A stretch of 64,000 nucleotides of DNA, from positions 148,462 through 212,461 of the forward strand of contig NZ_MJGO01000041.1 in NCBI RefSeq assembly GCF_001864895.1, in the 5' to 3' direction. The notes under the pieces are model-generated. The model had not been told where the DNA came from. It did no database searches and saw only the letters and a program-made list of their open reading frames with translations. Made by a program: the position numbers and the translations under genes. Source of the DNA: Curtobacterium sp. MCBA15_009. GTDB taxonomy: Bacteria > Actinomycetota > Actinomycetes > Actinomycetales > Microbacteriaceae. This document shows positions 1-8,613 of this stretch, piece after piece. Positions within the stretch are counted from its first letter, which is position 1, and each line of letters begins with the position of its first letter.

Positions 1-153
1 CCGCCGCCGCCGCCGCCGCCCGCCGGCCGTGGCCCTCCGCCGCCGCCCGCCGGCCGTGGCCCTCCGCCGCCCGCCGGCCGTGGCCCGATGCCCGCCGTCA
101 GTCGTCCGTCGTCAGCCGTCAGTCGTCCGTCGTCAGCCGTCAGCCGTCAGCCG
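1..153. repeat. Two short tandem-repeat tracts downstream of fadD
   Basis: No gene is visible. Bases 1-85 are a GCC-rich tract in which a roughly 23-base unit containing CCGCCGGCCGTGGCCC recurs three times. Bases 95-165 are built from GTCAGTCGTCCGTC and GTCAGCC units, repeated two to three times each. Both tracts lie just beyond the stop codon of the minus-strand acyl-CoA ligase gene. Their length is likely to vary by replication slippage. Confidence 0.75.
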
Positions 154-1839
154 TCAGTCGTCAGCGAGGATGCGGTCCCGCACCTTGCGCCGGAGCACCT
201 TGCCGATCATCGAGCGCGGCAGGTCGTCGACGACGACGATGCGCCGCGGCACCTTGTAGGCCGCGAGCTGCTCCCGCGCCCAGGCCCGCAGCGCCGCAGG
301 GTCGAACGAGGACGGGTCCTTCGGCACGACGGCGGCGACGACCTGCTCGTTGCCGGCCGTGGTGATGCCGACGACCGCGACCTCCTTGACGCTGGGGTGC
401 TTGAGCAGGGCGTCCTCGACCTCGGAGGGCGAGACGTTGAAGCCGCCCGTGATGATGAGCTCCTTGAGGCGGTCGACGATCCGGACGTACCCGTCCGCGC
501 CGATCGAGACGATGTCACCGGTGCGGAACCAGCCGTCGGACGTGAAGACCTCGTCGGTGGCCTCGGCCTTGCCCCAGTACCCGCGGAACACCTGCGGGCC
601 GCGGACCTGCAGCTCGCCGGGCTCGTCGGTGCCCAGGACCTTCTCGGCGTCGTCCGGGTCGACCACGCGGGCCTCGGTCGACGAGAGCGGCAGCCCGATC
701 GACCCGAGGCGCCGCTCCGGCGACACCGGGTTCGCCATGAGCACGGGGGAGCACTCGGACAGGCCGTAGCCCTCGACCAGGTAGCCGCCGGTCCGGGACT
801 CCCACGGTTCGACGATCTCCTGCGAGAGCGGCATCGCGCCGGAGATGCCGATCTCGATGCCCGCGAGCGACACCTTCGCCGAGTCCGCCGCGTGCTGCAG
901 GCGGGCGTAGATCGGCGGCACGGCCGGCAGGAACGTCGGCGGGTGCTTCTTCACGGCGGTGAGCACGAGTGCCGGGTCGAAGGACGGGAACAGCACGAGC
1001 CGCGAGGCCATGCTCATCGCGAAGGTCAGGCACAGCGTCAGGCCGTACGCGTGGAACATCGGCAGCACCGCGTACACGACGTTGTCGCCCCGGCGGACCT
1101 GGGGGACCCACGCTCGGGACTGCGCGGCGTTGGCGAGCAGGTTCCGGTGTGTCAGGACCGCACCCTTCGGCGTGCCCGTCGTGCCGGAGGTGTACTGGAT
1201 GAGCGCGACGTCGTCGGTGGACGGCCGCGGGTGGCGCTTCGACAGCTTGCGCGAGCCGACCAGGTCGTCCCACTTCGTCGTGCCGCGCACCGAGGTCGTC
1301 AGCTTCGCACGGGACTCGCGGGCCTTCGCGACGGGCAGGGCGAGCGCGAGGCGCGTGCTGCGGGGCATCGCGCGGGTGAGGTCGACGGACACGATCGCGT
1401 CGAGTGCGACGTCCGCCGGGAAGTCCTGCAGCGTCGCCACGGACTTGTCCCAGGCGATGGCGACCTTCGCCCCGTGGTCCTCGAACTGGTGGCGCAGCTC
1501 GCGCGGCGTGTAGAGCGGGTTGTGCTCCACCACGATCGCGCCGAGCCGGAGCACCGCGTAGAACGCCACGACGTGCTGCGGGCAGTTCGGCAGCACGATC
1601 GCCACCCGGTCGCCGGCGCCGACCCCGAGCTTCCGCAGACCGTTCGCCGCCCGGCGGATCTGCTCCTCGAGTTCGCCGTAGCTGGTGGTGCGCTTGAAGA
1701 ACTCCAACGCCACCCTGCGGGGGAACTCCTGCGCGGACTGTTCGACGAGGTCGACGAGCGAACCGCGCTGTTCGTCGATGTCGTGCGGGACCCCCGGGGC
1801 GTACGAGGCAAGCCAGGGACGAGGCGTGTCGATGCTCAC
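154..1839 (-). CDS. fadD: Long-chain fatty-acid--CoA ligase (AMP-forming)
   Basis: Activates fatty acids to acyl-CoA through an acyl-adenylate in the cytoplasm or at the membrane, feeding beta-oxidation or lipid synthesis. The 561-aa length is normal for the ANL superfamily. Visible motifs are the P-loop-like YTSGTTGTPKG near residue 216, GYGLSE in the middle, the TGD and DRLKELI hinge region around residues 440-470 and the C-terminal catalytic lysine in MIGKVLRRK. The start is GTG at 1839; a TAGGTT hexamer lies 6 bases upstream and there is no Shine-Dalgarno, so the mRNA is probably leaderless. It is divergent from the MpaB-like gene. Chain-length preference cannot be read from the sequence. 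Confidence 0.93.
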   Translation of the reverse strand: MSIDTPRPWLASYAPGVPHDIDEQRGSLVDLVEQSAQEFPRRVALEFFKRTTSYGELEEQIRRAANGLRKLGVGAGDRVAIVLPNCPQHVVAFYAVLRLGAIVVEHNPLYTPRELRHQFEDHGAKVAIAWDKSVATLQDFPADVALDAIVSVDLTRAMPRSTRLALALPVAKARESRAKLTTSVRGTTKWDDLVGSRKLSKRHPRPSTDDVALIQYTSGTTGTPKGAVLTHRNLLANAAQSRAWVPQVRRGDNVVYAVLPMFHAYGLTLCLTFAMSMASRLVLFPSFDPALVLTAVKKHPPTFLPAVPPIYARLQHAADSAKVSLAGIEIGISGAMPLSQEIVEPWESRTGGYLVEGYGLSECSPVLMANPVSPERRLGSIGLPLSSTEARVVDPDDAEKVLGTDEPGELQVRGPQVFRGYWGKAEATDEVFTSDGWFRTGDIVSIGADGYVRIVDRLKELIITGGFNVSPSEVEDALLKHPSVKEVAVVGITTAGNEQVVAAVVPKDPSSFDPAALRAWAREQLAAYKVPRRIVVVDDLPRSMIGKVLRRKVRDRILADD

Positions 1840-1898
1840 GCGACCAACCTAGCGGCCTCCCCGAGCGCATTGTCAGGGGCGCGACGGACCATGGCGTC

Positions 1899-2849
1899 AT
1901 GCCCTCTGTCTCCGACGCCTTCCGCTCCCGCCTCAACGACACGTTCACGGGTGGGGCGACCGGCAAGCCGGAGTGGATCGACGAGCTCGAACAGGGCGAC
2001 GACGCCGGCTTCTTCGGCCCGGGATCGGCCACGTGGGCCGTGCACGGCGGCAAGCAGACCATCGTCGCCGGCGTCCGGGCGCTCCTCGTGCAGGCCCTGC
2101 ACCCGGGGGCGCTCGCCGGGGTCGCCGACCACTCCCGGTACCGCGAGGACCCGTTCGGGCGGCTCGCGGGCACCATCCGCTGGATCTACACCGTCTCGCA
2201 CGGCGACACCGCGACGGCCCGGGGCGCGAGCGCCTGGGTGCTCCGCCTGCACGAGCGGGTGCGGGGCCAGTACGTCGACGGGCACGGCATGCCCCGCGAC
2301 TACTCGGCGAACGACCCCGACCTGGCGAAGTGGGTCCACCTGGCCTTCACCGACGCCTTCCTGCGTGCTGCCCAGCGCTGGGGCGACCCGATCCCGGGCG
2401 GTGCCGACGCCTACGTGCGCGAGTGGGCGACGGCCGGCCGGCTCATGAACGTGGTCGACCCGCCAGAGTCCGAACCGGAGCTCCGCGCGCAGATGGACGG
2501 CTACCTGGACCGCGGCGAGCTCGCCGTCACCCCGCGGACCCGCGACGTGGTGAAGTTCATCCGCAACCCGCCGCTCGCGCTCATGCTCCGGCCGGGGTAC
2601 CAGGCGCTCTTCCAGGGCGCGGTCTCGACGCTCGACCCCCGCCACCGCTCGATGCTCGGCCTGCGGTCGCCGTCGATCGGCCCCGTGGAGCTGCCGGTCG
2701 GGCGGGCGACGGGCCTCGTGCTCGACGGCCTCGGCGCGGTGCTCGGCGACCAGACCGGCACCGAGCGCGCAGCGCTCGTCCGCATCGCGCGGCTCGACCG
2801 CGAGCGCGGCGTGGCAGCGGCGGGTGCGGACCTGGACCCGGCCGTGTGA
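1899..2849 (+). CDS. Oxygenase MpaB family protein (DUF2236)
   Basis: 316 aa, soluble. It matches the MpaB/latex-clearing-like family of b-type heme proteins (DUF2236): the conserved stretch QALHPGALAGVADHSRY near residue 66 carries the family histidine, followed by the WIYTVSHGD segment and a helical core. Family members include a mycophenolic acid pathway oxygenase and the rubber oxygenase Lcp, but most actinobacterial paralogues have unknown substrates, so no substrate is assigned. A single gene, divergent from fadD and ending in a hairpin terminator shared with the convergent aldo/keto reductase gene. Confidence 0.88.
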   Translation: MPSVSDAFRSRLNDTFTGGATGKPEWIDELEQGDDAGFFGPGSATWAVHGGKQTIVAGVRALLVQALHPGALAGVADHSRYREDPFGRLAGTIRWIYTVSHGDTATARGASAWVLRLHERVRGQYVDGHGMPRDYSANDPDLAKWVHLAFTDAFLRAAQRWGDPIPGGADAYVREWATAGRLMNVVDPPESEPELRAQMDGYLDRGELAVTPRTRDVVKFIRNPPLALMLRPGYQALFQGAVSTLDPRHRSMLGLRSPSIGPVELPVGRATGLVLDGLGAVLGDQTGTERAALVRIARLDRERGVAAAGADLDPAV

Positions 2850-2850
2850 C

Positions 2851-2892
2851 GGACGGGAGGCCCGGTGCCAGCCGGCACCGGGCCTCCTGTCC
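2851..2892. terminator. Bidirectional hairpin, GACGGGAGGC family
   Basis: The stem GGACGGGAGGCCCGGTGCC pairs across a 4-base loop with its near-perfect complement (one mismatch). It lies between two convergent genes, 2 bases after one stop and 14 bases before the other. There is no U-run, as usual for actinobacterial hairpins. It shares its core with the hairpins at 8614, 14240, 24430 and 52538. Confidence 0.8.
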
Positions 2893-2905
2893 GGCAGGTG
2901 GTGCG

Positions 2906-4003
2906 TCAGAAACCGGACGGCACCCGGGGTGTGTACGCGGAACCGAGCCGCGTGACCTCGTCGTCGGTGAGCGTGATCGAGGCGGCGGCCACCGCGTCGT
3001 CGATGTGGTGCTCCTTCGTCGCGCCGACGATCGGGGCGGAGACCGCGGGCTGCCGCATCACCCAGGCGAGGGCGACCTGCGCCATGCTCGCGTCGTGGGC
3101 CTCGGCGACCTGCTGCACCGCGTCGACGATCGCGCGGTTCGCGTCCTCGTCCTGCTTGTAGAGCGTCTTGCCGAACTGGTCGGTCTCGGCCCTGCTCCCG
3201 GAACCCTGCGCGTCCCACGGGCGCGTGAGCTTGCCGCGGGCGAGGGGGCTCCACGGGATGACGCCGACGCCGGTGTGCGCGCAGAAGGGGAGCATCTCGC
3301 GCTCCTCCTCGCGCTCGAGCAGGTTGTACTGGTCCTGCATGCTGACGAAGCGGGTCCAGCCGTGCAGGTCGGCGACGTGCTGCATCTCGGCGAACTGCCA
3401 CGTCCACATGCTGCTCGCGCCGATGTACCGGGCCTTGCCGGCCTTGACGACGTCGTGCAGGGCCTCCATCGTCTCCTCGATCGGCGTGTGCGGGTCGAAG
3501 CGGTGGATCTGGTACAGGTCGACGTAGTCCGTGCCGAGGCGGGTGAGCGACGCGTCGATCTCGTGCATGATCGCCGCACGGGACAGCCCGGCACCGTTCC
3601 TGCCCGGGCGCATCCGGTTGAAGACCTTCGTGAAGACCTGGACGTCCTCGCGCGGGGCGAGCTCCTTGAGGAGCGTGCCGGTGATCTCCTCGCTGCTGCC
3701 GGCCGAGTACACGTTCGCGGTGTCGAACGTGGTGATGCCCTGCTCGTAGGCACGGCGGACGAACGGGCGGGCGTCGTCGAGGCCGACGCTCCACTCGTGC
3801 GAGCCCTTGCCCGGGTCGCCGTAGGACATCATGCCGAGGACGACGCTGCTCATCTCGAGGCCGGAGGCGCCGAGGCGGACGGTGCCGGCGGTCGGGGTGC
3901 TCGTGCTGCCCGGGCCGTGGGTGCTCGTGGCGGTGTTGGTGCTCGTGGGGGTGCTCGTGGTCGTGCTCGTTCCCGTGGGGTCGTTGCTCGTGTCGGTCGT
4001 CAT
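2906..4003 (-). CDS. Aldo/keto reductase
   Basis: NADPH-dependent (beta/alpha)8 oxidoreductase, 365 aa. The catalytic tetrad is visible: Asp and Tyr in FDTANVYSAG, Lys in VFTKVFN and His in YQIHRFDP. The C-terminal cofactor loop APIVGATKEHH is also present. The ATG at 4003 overlaps the stop of the upstream DinB-like gene (ATGA), implying translational coupling. Oddity: about 40 residues of Thr/Ser-rich low-complexity sequence, encoded by repeats of CACGAGCACC, precede the usual family start at VRLGASGLEMSS. The physiological carbonyl substrate is unknown. Confidence 0.9.
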   Translation of the reverse strand: MTTDTSNDPTGTSTTTSTPTSTNTATSTHGPGSTSTPTAGTVRLGASGLEMSSVVLGMMSYGDPGKGSHEWSVGLDDARPFVRRAYEQGITTFDTANVYSAGSSEEITGTLLKELAPREDVQVFTKVFNRMRPGRNGAGLSRAAIMHEIDASLTRLGTDYVDLYQIHRFDPHTPIEETMEALHDVVKAGKARYIGASSMWTWQFAEMQHVADLHGWTRFVSMQDQYNLLEREEEREMLPFCAHTGVGVIPWSPLARGKLTRPWDAQGSGSRAETDQFGKTLYKQDEDANRAIVDAVQQVAEAHDASMAQVALAWVMRQPAVSAPIVGATKEHHIDDAVAAASITLTDDEVTRLGSAYTPRVPSGF

Positions 4004-4566
4004 GCGGCCACCCTGGCATCGCGGCCTGTGACCGCGAGCAGGCGGGTCTGGAGCGGGGCGTCCTCGGTCACGTCGACCGGCGCCGCGTACAGCCCGGTGG
4101 CGGCGAGGTCCTCGATCTGCGGCTCGAAGTACTCCCACACCGCCTGCACGAGCTCCGGCGGCAGCGTCTCCTCGGTGCCGGTCGCCCGCGCGAGGTCCCA
4201 CGTGTGGATCGTGATGTCGCTCGTCTGCTCGGTGAGGTACTGCGCGGCGGGCACCACGTCGGTGCTGAGGTGCACGGGCACGTCGGCGGGCGTCCGCTGC
4301 CACGCCTCGCCGGCCGCGGCGGCGTACCTCGCCCACTCGGCGGCGAGGTCGTCGCCGATCGGCTCGAGGTCCGCCGCCGCCTGCGCGTGGTCGCACCCCG
4401 TCAGGAGCTTCGGGATCCACCGCTGCTCGTCGACCACGTGGGCCACGAGGTCACGGGTGGACCACTCGGAGTCCGGGGTGGGGGCGTCCCAGTCCGTGAC
4501 GGCGGCGACCCGGCGGCCGAACTCGGCTGCCGCGAGGGCCTGCATCGCGATCCAGTCGGTGGCCAT
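4000..4566 (-). CDS. TIGR03086-like metal-binding / DinB-type protein
   Basis: 188 aa. Four-helix DinB/mycothiol-dependent maleylpyruvate isomerase-like fold: an N-terminal WSTRDLVAHVVDEQRW carries the first metal-ligand histidine and QTSDITIHTWDLARATG near residue 115 the conserved HTWDLARATG signature of the actinobacterial TIGR03086 group. Such proteins are thought to bind a divalent metal and some use mycothiol; the reaction here is unknown. AGGAG lies 8 bases before the ATG. It is the first gene of a two-gene unit with the aldo/keto reductase. Confidence 0.85.
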   Translation of the reverse strand: MATDWIAMQALAAAEFGRRVAAVTDWDAPTPDSEWSTRDLVAHVVDEQRWIPKLLTGCDHAQAAADLEPIGDDLAAEWARYAAAAGEAWQRTPADVPVHLSTDVVPAAQYLTEQTSDITIHTWDLARATGTEETLPPELVQAVWEYFEPQIEDLAATGLYAAPVDVTEDAPLQTRLLAVTGRDARVAA

Positions 4567-5370
4567 GGGGTGCTCCTGTTCGTCGTGCGAGGGTGCTCGG
4601 TGTTCTCGTGTTGCTGGTGGTGCTCGATGTTCTCGTGTTCGTTGCCAACGGGGGAGCGCTGGTGGGGATTCCCGGTGGTGTTGGGCTTCCCGCGGTCGCC
4701 CCGGCTCTCGGTCGGGTGGTCGCCCTGCAGGCTGGGGTCCGTTGGGGGGTCGGCTTGCGGGCTGCTGTCTGGCGTCTGGCGCCTCTCCGTTGACGTTACG
4801 CGAAGGTGGCCGCCGCCGAGCGGGCGGTAGACCCGGGTCCTCGGAGGTGGTAGTCGGGTCTTTCGCCCGTTCGGTCTGACCTCGATCCGTTGTGGCGCTC
4901 GAGGCTCGCCCGGTGACTGTAGCGGTCCTGGTGGCGGAGTCGGGCGAGGGTGCCGGGTGCCGGGTGCCGGGTGCCGGGTGCCGGGTGCCGGGTATCGGGC
5001 GGGGTGCGGGGTGCGGCGGGTCGAGCGGGCGAAATGACGGAGTCGCGTCCGGGCTGCACTGAGCATCTCCGCCCGGTCAGCTCGAGCGCTCGCAGCGGGC
5101 CTGGTGTGCTCACACGGCAACGTCGTCGGAGGTGCCGAGCGGGCGGAGTTGCTGGGTCGAGCGTGGTCGTGACCCGGGTGTTTCGCCCGGTCGCGACGTC
5201 CCCGGTGGGCAAGGCGGCATGGCGGGATTTGTCGGCCGATGGGGTTCGGGGCGTTGGGTCGGATGCGCCGGGAAACGACGAACGCCCCGACTCCGTGGGG
5301 AGCCGGGGCGATTGTCTCGGGTTCGGGTGGTGCTGTTCGGTGCCCTCGGTGGGGCTTGTCCGAAGGGGAC
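4567..5370. repeat. Gene-free 800-bp gap with three 62-bp palindromes and simple repeats
   Basis: No convincing gene in 804 bp. Copies of the 62-bp palindrome family lie at 4815-4875, 5021-5081 and 5134-5195 (outer arms GAGCGGGCG and CGCCCGSTC-like). Bases 4590-4645 hold two copies of a GTGCTCGRTGTTCTCGTGTT unit. Bases 4950-4996 hold about six tandem GTGCCGG heptamers. Bases 5283-5310 hold the yceI hairpin. The gap contains some open frames, but they have no start signal and only repeat-encoded sequence. Confidence 0.85.
5283..5310 (-). terminator. Hairpin downstream of yceI
   Basis: CGCCCCGACTCC pairs with GGAGCCGGGGCG (one mismatch) across a very short loop, about 60 bases past the yceI stop codon on the minus strand. 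Likely intrinsic terminator without a U-run. Confidence 0.6.
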
Positions 5371-5931
5371 TCAGGCCGCCTGGAGGACGAACTGGACGTC
5401 GAGGTTGATGGTGACGTCGTTGCCCAGGGTGAAGCCGCCGGCCTCGAGCGCAGCGTTCCAGTTCACGCCGAACTCGGTGCGGTCGATCTTCGTCGTGGCC
5501 TCGGCGCCGAGCTTGACCTGGCCGTAGCCGTCGGTGGTGACGCCACCGAACTCGGTCTTCAGGGTGACGTTCTTCGTGACGCCACGGAGCGAGAGCTCGC
5601 CGTCGATGAGCATGTCGTCGCCGTCTTCGCGGATGCCGGTCGACTTGAAGGTCATCTGCGGGTGCTCCTCGGCGAGGAAGAAGTCGCCGGTCGCGAGGTG
5701 CTGGTCACGCTGCTGCTGCTTGGTGTTGACGCTGGCGACGTCGATCGAAGCCTCGAGCGTCGTGTCGAGGGGGTTCTCGGCGGTCACGAGGGTCGCGTCG
5801 AAGCGCTCGAAGGAGCCCTTGACCTTGCTGATCGCGAGGTGACGGACCGAGAAGGTGACCTCGGAGTGCGTCGGGTCGATCTTCCAGGTGCCGGTCTGGT
5901 AGCCGGGGATGGCGGAGGCGGTGAGCGTCAT
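5371..5931 (-). CDS. YceI family protein
   Basis: 186-aa single-domain lipocalin-like beta-barrel of the YceI family, which binds polyisoprenoid or other amphipathic lipids; the physiological role is unsettled. Hallmarks are GTWKIDPTHSEVTFSVRHL at the N-terminus, the central DVASVNTKQQQRDQHL and the C-terminal DRTEFGVNW motif. No signal peptide is present, so it is probably cytoplasmic, unlike the E. coli periplasmic homologue. The start is ATG 5931, preceded by AGAAGG. Two inverted repeats upstream (5973-5990 and 6018-6037) suggest repressor control. Confidence 0.92.
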   Translation of the reverse strand: MTLTASAIPGYQTGTWKIDPTHSEVTFSVRHLAISKVKGSFERFDATLVTAENPLDTTLEASIDVASVNTKQQQRDQHLATGDFFLAEEHPQMTFKSTGIREDGDDMLIDGELSLRGVTKNVTLKTEFGGVTTDGYGQVKLGAEATTKIDRTEFGVNWNAALEAGGFTLGNDVTINLDVQFVLQAA

Positions 5932-5972
5932 GAGGGTCCTTCTTCCGAACGAGAGTGGGTCGTGTAGCACGA

Positions 5973-6037
5973 TCGATGCGCCTGCATCGAGTTGATAGTA
6001 CGACAGTCTGCACCCTTTTGGTTGAAGCGTCAACCAA
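5973..6037 (-). promoter_or_regulatory. yceI promoter with two perfect inverted repeats
   Basis: On the minus strand TACTAT (6000-5995) is a good -10 candidate. A perfect 8-bp inverted repeat TTGGTTGA-AGCG-TCAACCAA spans 6018-6037, covering the expected -35 and the end of the neighbouring gene. A second repeat, TCGATGC-GCCT-GCATCGA, spans 5973-5990 near the predicted transcript start. TTGA-N4-TCAA symmetry is typical of MarR-type operators (family knowledge); the regulator is not identifiable. Confidence 0.5.
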
Positions 6038-6974
6038 TGTTCACTGTCATGTCGCGAGACCTTCGATCGTGCGGTCCGTGGATGCCGGTCTGCAACAGGC
6101 GTCTCAGGCGCTGGACGAAGCGTTCGACGCCGCGGCCCACGTCGACTGCGGTCGCGCGAACGAGCCACCAGTCGACGTCCTTCAAGTGCTCGCCTCGGGT
6201 GAGGTCCTTCCGGAACGTCGACGGATCGGTGCGGTGCAGGTCACTCTCGTACTCGATGGCCACACGGGCCTCGACGTAGGCGAGGTCCACGCACGCCACC
6301 CACCTGCCGTCGACGACCACGTCGTGGTTCAGCGACGGTTCCGGTAGCCCGTGCCGCACGAGGGCCAGCCGTGTCCTGGTCTCGCCAGGAGACCGTGACC
6401 CGGCACGGATCTCGTCGAGGGCGAGTCGGAGCTTCCGGACGCCCCTGCAGCCCCTCCGCTCGGCGACCGCTGCGGCGAGCTCGTCGAGTGTCGCCCATCC
6501 CAGCCATCCGACCAGCGCGTCACCTGCCACGATGAGCTCGTCGAGGGTGAGCATCGTCGCGAGCGCGACGAACGTGTCGGCGGGAGCGCTGAGACGGACC
6601 CCGCGGGATTGCGTCGCCCGCACCGTTCCAGCGCGCGCTCGATGGCCGACTGCCCCGCGAACGCGGAGCGCCTGGTCGGGTCCGATGGTCGTGACGTGCA
6701 GCCGAGGAGCGCCTTCGTGTCGTCGGGGCAGCGGGATGCCGAGGATCGCGGCCGCGGTGACGTGGCTGAAGACCTGATCGCGACGCAGCCGCGGAGCGAG
6801 CGCTCGTGCACGTTCCTCGACGGTGCGTGGCGTGGTCGCAGAACGGATGCCATGGAACGGCCGGACGAGGTCCTTTGCGTCGAGTCGACAGCGGGAAACG
6901 CCACGGTGCAGGGCATCGCGCACTCGGAACGAGGTGTCGCGGAGGGCCATGGGGAGCCGACGTCTGGCGGTCAT
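6030..6974 (-). CDS. AbiEi-antitoxin/DUF559-like hypothetical protein
   Basis: About 314 aa, of a type common in Microbacteriaceae. The N-terminal half resembles AbiEi-type antitoxin winged-helix proteins (FSHVTAAAILGIPLP), and the C-terminal part has a DUF559/very-short-patch-repair-like nuclease signature: VACVDLAYVEARVAIEYESDLHR with Asp, Glu and a following hydrophobic strand. No partner toxin is adjacent, so a toxin-antitoxin role is not supported. The start is uncertain (GTG 6980, ATG 6974 or ATG 6950) because none has a clear ribosome-binding site. Its stop lies inside the inverted repeat upstream of yceI. Confidence 0.7.
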   Translation of the reverse strand: MTARRRLPMALRDTSFRVRDALHRGVSRCRLDAKDLVRPFHGIRSATTPRTVEERARALAPRLRRDQVFSHVTAAAILGIPLPRRHEGAPRLHVTTIGPDQALRVRGAVGHRARAGTVRATQSRGVRLSAPADTFVALATMLTLDELIVAGDALVGWLGWATLDELAAAVAERRGCRGVRKLRLALDEIRAGSRSPGETRTRLALVRHGLPEPSLNHDVVVDGRWVACVDLAYVEARVAIEYESDLHRTDPSTFRKDLTRGEHLKDVDWWLVRATAVDVGRGVERFVQRLRRLLQTGIHGPHDRRSRDMTVNIG

Positions 6975-7591
6975 TGCCACAGCGTGTGGGCGAGCCGACG
7001 TGGTCGGGGTGCATCGACCTGCCGCTGTGGACGGTGGCGAGCGGAGCGCGAGTGTGGAGGAGTACCTGCGCTGCCGAGCGGGCGGAAACCCTGGTCGGAG
7101 GGGCGTGCGTACCCGGGTCTTTCGCCCGCTCGCCCACTCGGCCGCGCGGCAAGTGTGGCTCAGGGACGACGGCGAGGACGGCTCGGCCGCGGCGAGGGCG
7201 GGTCAGCGCGTCCTGCAGAGGACTCCGCTGCCGAGTGGGCGGAAAGGATCACCGGACGGACATGCAAACCAGGGCCTTTCGCCCGCTCAGCAGCCCGGCG
7301 GCCGGCGGCCAGGCGCGCAGCGGCCCAGCGGCCCGCCCGGCGGCCGGCGGCCAGGCGCGCAGCGGCCCAGCGGCCCGCCCGGCGGCCGGCGGCCAGGCGC
7401 CCGGCGGCCCGCCCATTAGGCCGCCCGGCGGCCCAGCAGGGCCATTTGGCCAGCAGCACCCCCTCCGATGCTCGCGCCCCTCCGTTGCCCGACCCCGCCC
7501 CGCCGCGCCCCGCTCACCCCCGCCCCACCACTTCTCCACAGGTACTCGCACGACCCCGCACGGCGGCGCGCGCTCCAGTAGCGTCGACACC
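6975..7591. repeat. Gene-free gap with two 62-bp palindromes and a 42-bp tandem repeat
   Basis: Copies of the 62-bp family lie at 7073-7133 and 7230-7291, the latter with a GAGTGGGCG variant left arm. Immediately after it, about 7296-7420 is a tandem array with a 42-base unit (two full copies and a partial third) containing GGCGGCCGGCGGCCAGGCG. The last 100 bases are C-rich and lead to a promoter-like TAGCGT at 7579-7584. No gene is supported. Confidence 0.8.
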
Positions 7592-8596
7592 ATGGAATTC
7601 AGGTACCTGGGCAACTCCGGACTCAAGATCTCCGAGATCACCTACGGCAACTGGCTGACGCACGGCTCGCAGGTCGAGAACGACGTCGCCACCCAGTGCG
7701 TGCGGGCAGCGCTCGACGCCGGGATCACCACGTTCGACACCGCGGACACGTACGCCAACACCGCCGCCGAGACCGTCCTCGGCGAGGCGCTCAAGGGCGA
7801 GCGGCGCCAGTCCCTCGAGGTCTTCACGAAGGTCTACTGGCCGACCGGCCCGAAGGGGCACAACGACGTCGGGCTCAGCCGCAAGCACATCATGGAGTCG
7901 ATCGACGGCTCGCTCGAGCGACTGCAGACCGACTACGTGGACCTCTACCAGGCGCACCGCTACGACCACGAGACCCCGCTCGAAGAGACCATGCAGGCCT
8001 TCGCCGACGTGGTCCGTCAGGGCAAGGCGCTGTACATCGGTGTCAGCGAGTGGAACGCCGAGCAGATCCGCGCCGGCGCGGCGCTGGCGAAGGAGCTCGG
8101 TTTCCAGCTCATCTCGAACCAGCCGCAGTACTCGATGCTCTGGCGGGTCATCGAGGGCGAGGTCGTCCCCGCCTCGAAGCAGCTGGGCCTGAGCCAGATC
8201 GTCTGGTCGCCCATCGCGCAGGGCGTGCTCACCGGCAAGTACAAGCCGGGTCAGCCCCTGCCCGAGGGTTCGCGAGCCACCGACGAGAAGGGCGGCGCGG
8301 ACATGATCAAGCGGTTCATGCGCGATGAGGTCCTCGAGGGTGTCCAGCGCCTCCAGCCCGTGGCCGACCAGGCGGGTCTGACGCTCGCGCAGCTCGCGAT
8401 CGCGTGGACGCTCCAGAACGAGAACGTCGCGAGTGCGATCGTCGGGGCCTCCCGCCCGGAGCAGGTCACCGACAACGTGAAGGCAGCGGGCGTCACGCTC
8501 GACGCGGACGCGCTGCGCGCGATCGACGAGGCACTCGGCGACATCCCGGAGCGCGACGCGTCGAAGACGGTCAGCCCCGCGTCGCGCCCCGCGTAG
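7592..8596 (+). CDS. Aldo/keto reductase (KCNAB/YghZ-like)
   Basis: 334-aa NADP-dependent aldo/keto reductase resembling the potassium-channel beta-subunit and YghZ/Tas group. Catalytic Asp and Tyr are in FDTADTYANTAAE, Lys in VFTKVYWPTG and His in YQAHRYD. The cofactor-binding C-terminal AIVGASRPEQ is present. TAGCGT lies 7 bases before the ATG with no Shine-Dalgarno, suggesting a leaderless mRNA. A single gene ending in a strong hairpin. Likely detoxifies small aldehydes or ketones, but the substrate is not known. It is only distantly similar to the other reductase at 2906. Confidence 0.92.
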   Translation: MEFRYLGNSGLKISEITYGNWLTHGSQVENDVATQCVRAALDAGITTFDTADTYANTAAETVLGEALKGERRQSLEVFTKVYWPTGPKGHNDVGLSRKHIMESIDGSLERLQTDYVDLYQAHRYDHETPLEETMQAFADVVRQGKALYIGVSEWNAEQIRAGAALAKELGFQLISNQPQYSMLWRVIEGEVVPASKQLGLSQIVWSPIAQGVLTGKYKPGQPLPEGSRATDEKGGADMIKRFMRDEVLEGVQRLQPVADQAGLTLAQLAIAWTLQNENVASAIVGASRPEQVTDNVKAAGVTLDADALRAIDEALGDIPERDASKTVSPASRPA

Positions 8597-8613
8597 ACGC
8601 AACCGCACGACGG

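Noticed and set aside
88-2448. Long open frame of 786 codons antisense to the acyl-CoA ligase gene
   Set aside because: Composition is Arg/Ala/Val shadow sequence typical of the complementary strand of high-GC genes; the ligase and MpaB-like genes on the other frames have clear family motifs.
4000-4003. Insertion sequence or phage remnants anywhere in the window
   Set aside because: No transposase, integrase, recombinase or phage structural sequence was recognised in any real gene; coordinates given only as a placeholder for the whole window.
6030-6974. Toxin-antitoxin module at the AbiEi-like gene
   Set aside because: No AbiEii-type toxin or other partner gene is adjacent; this protein type is a common orphan in the family.
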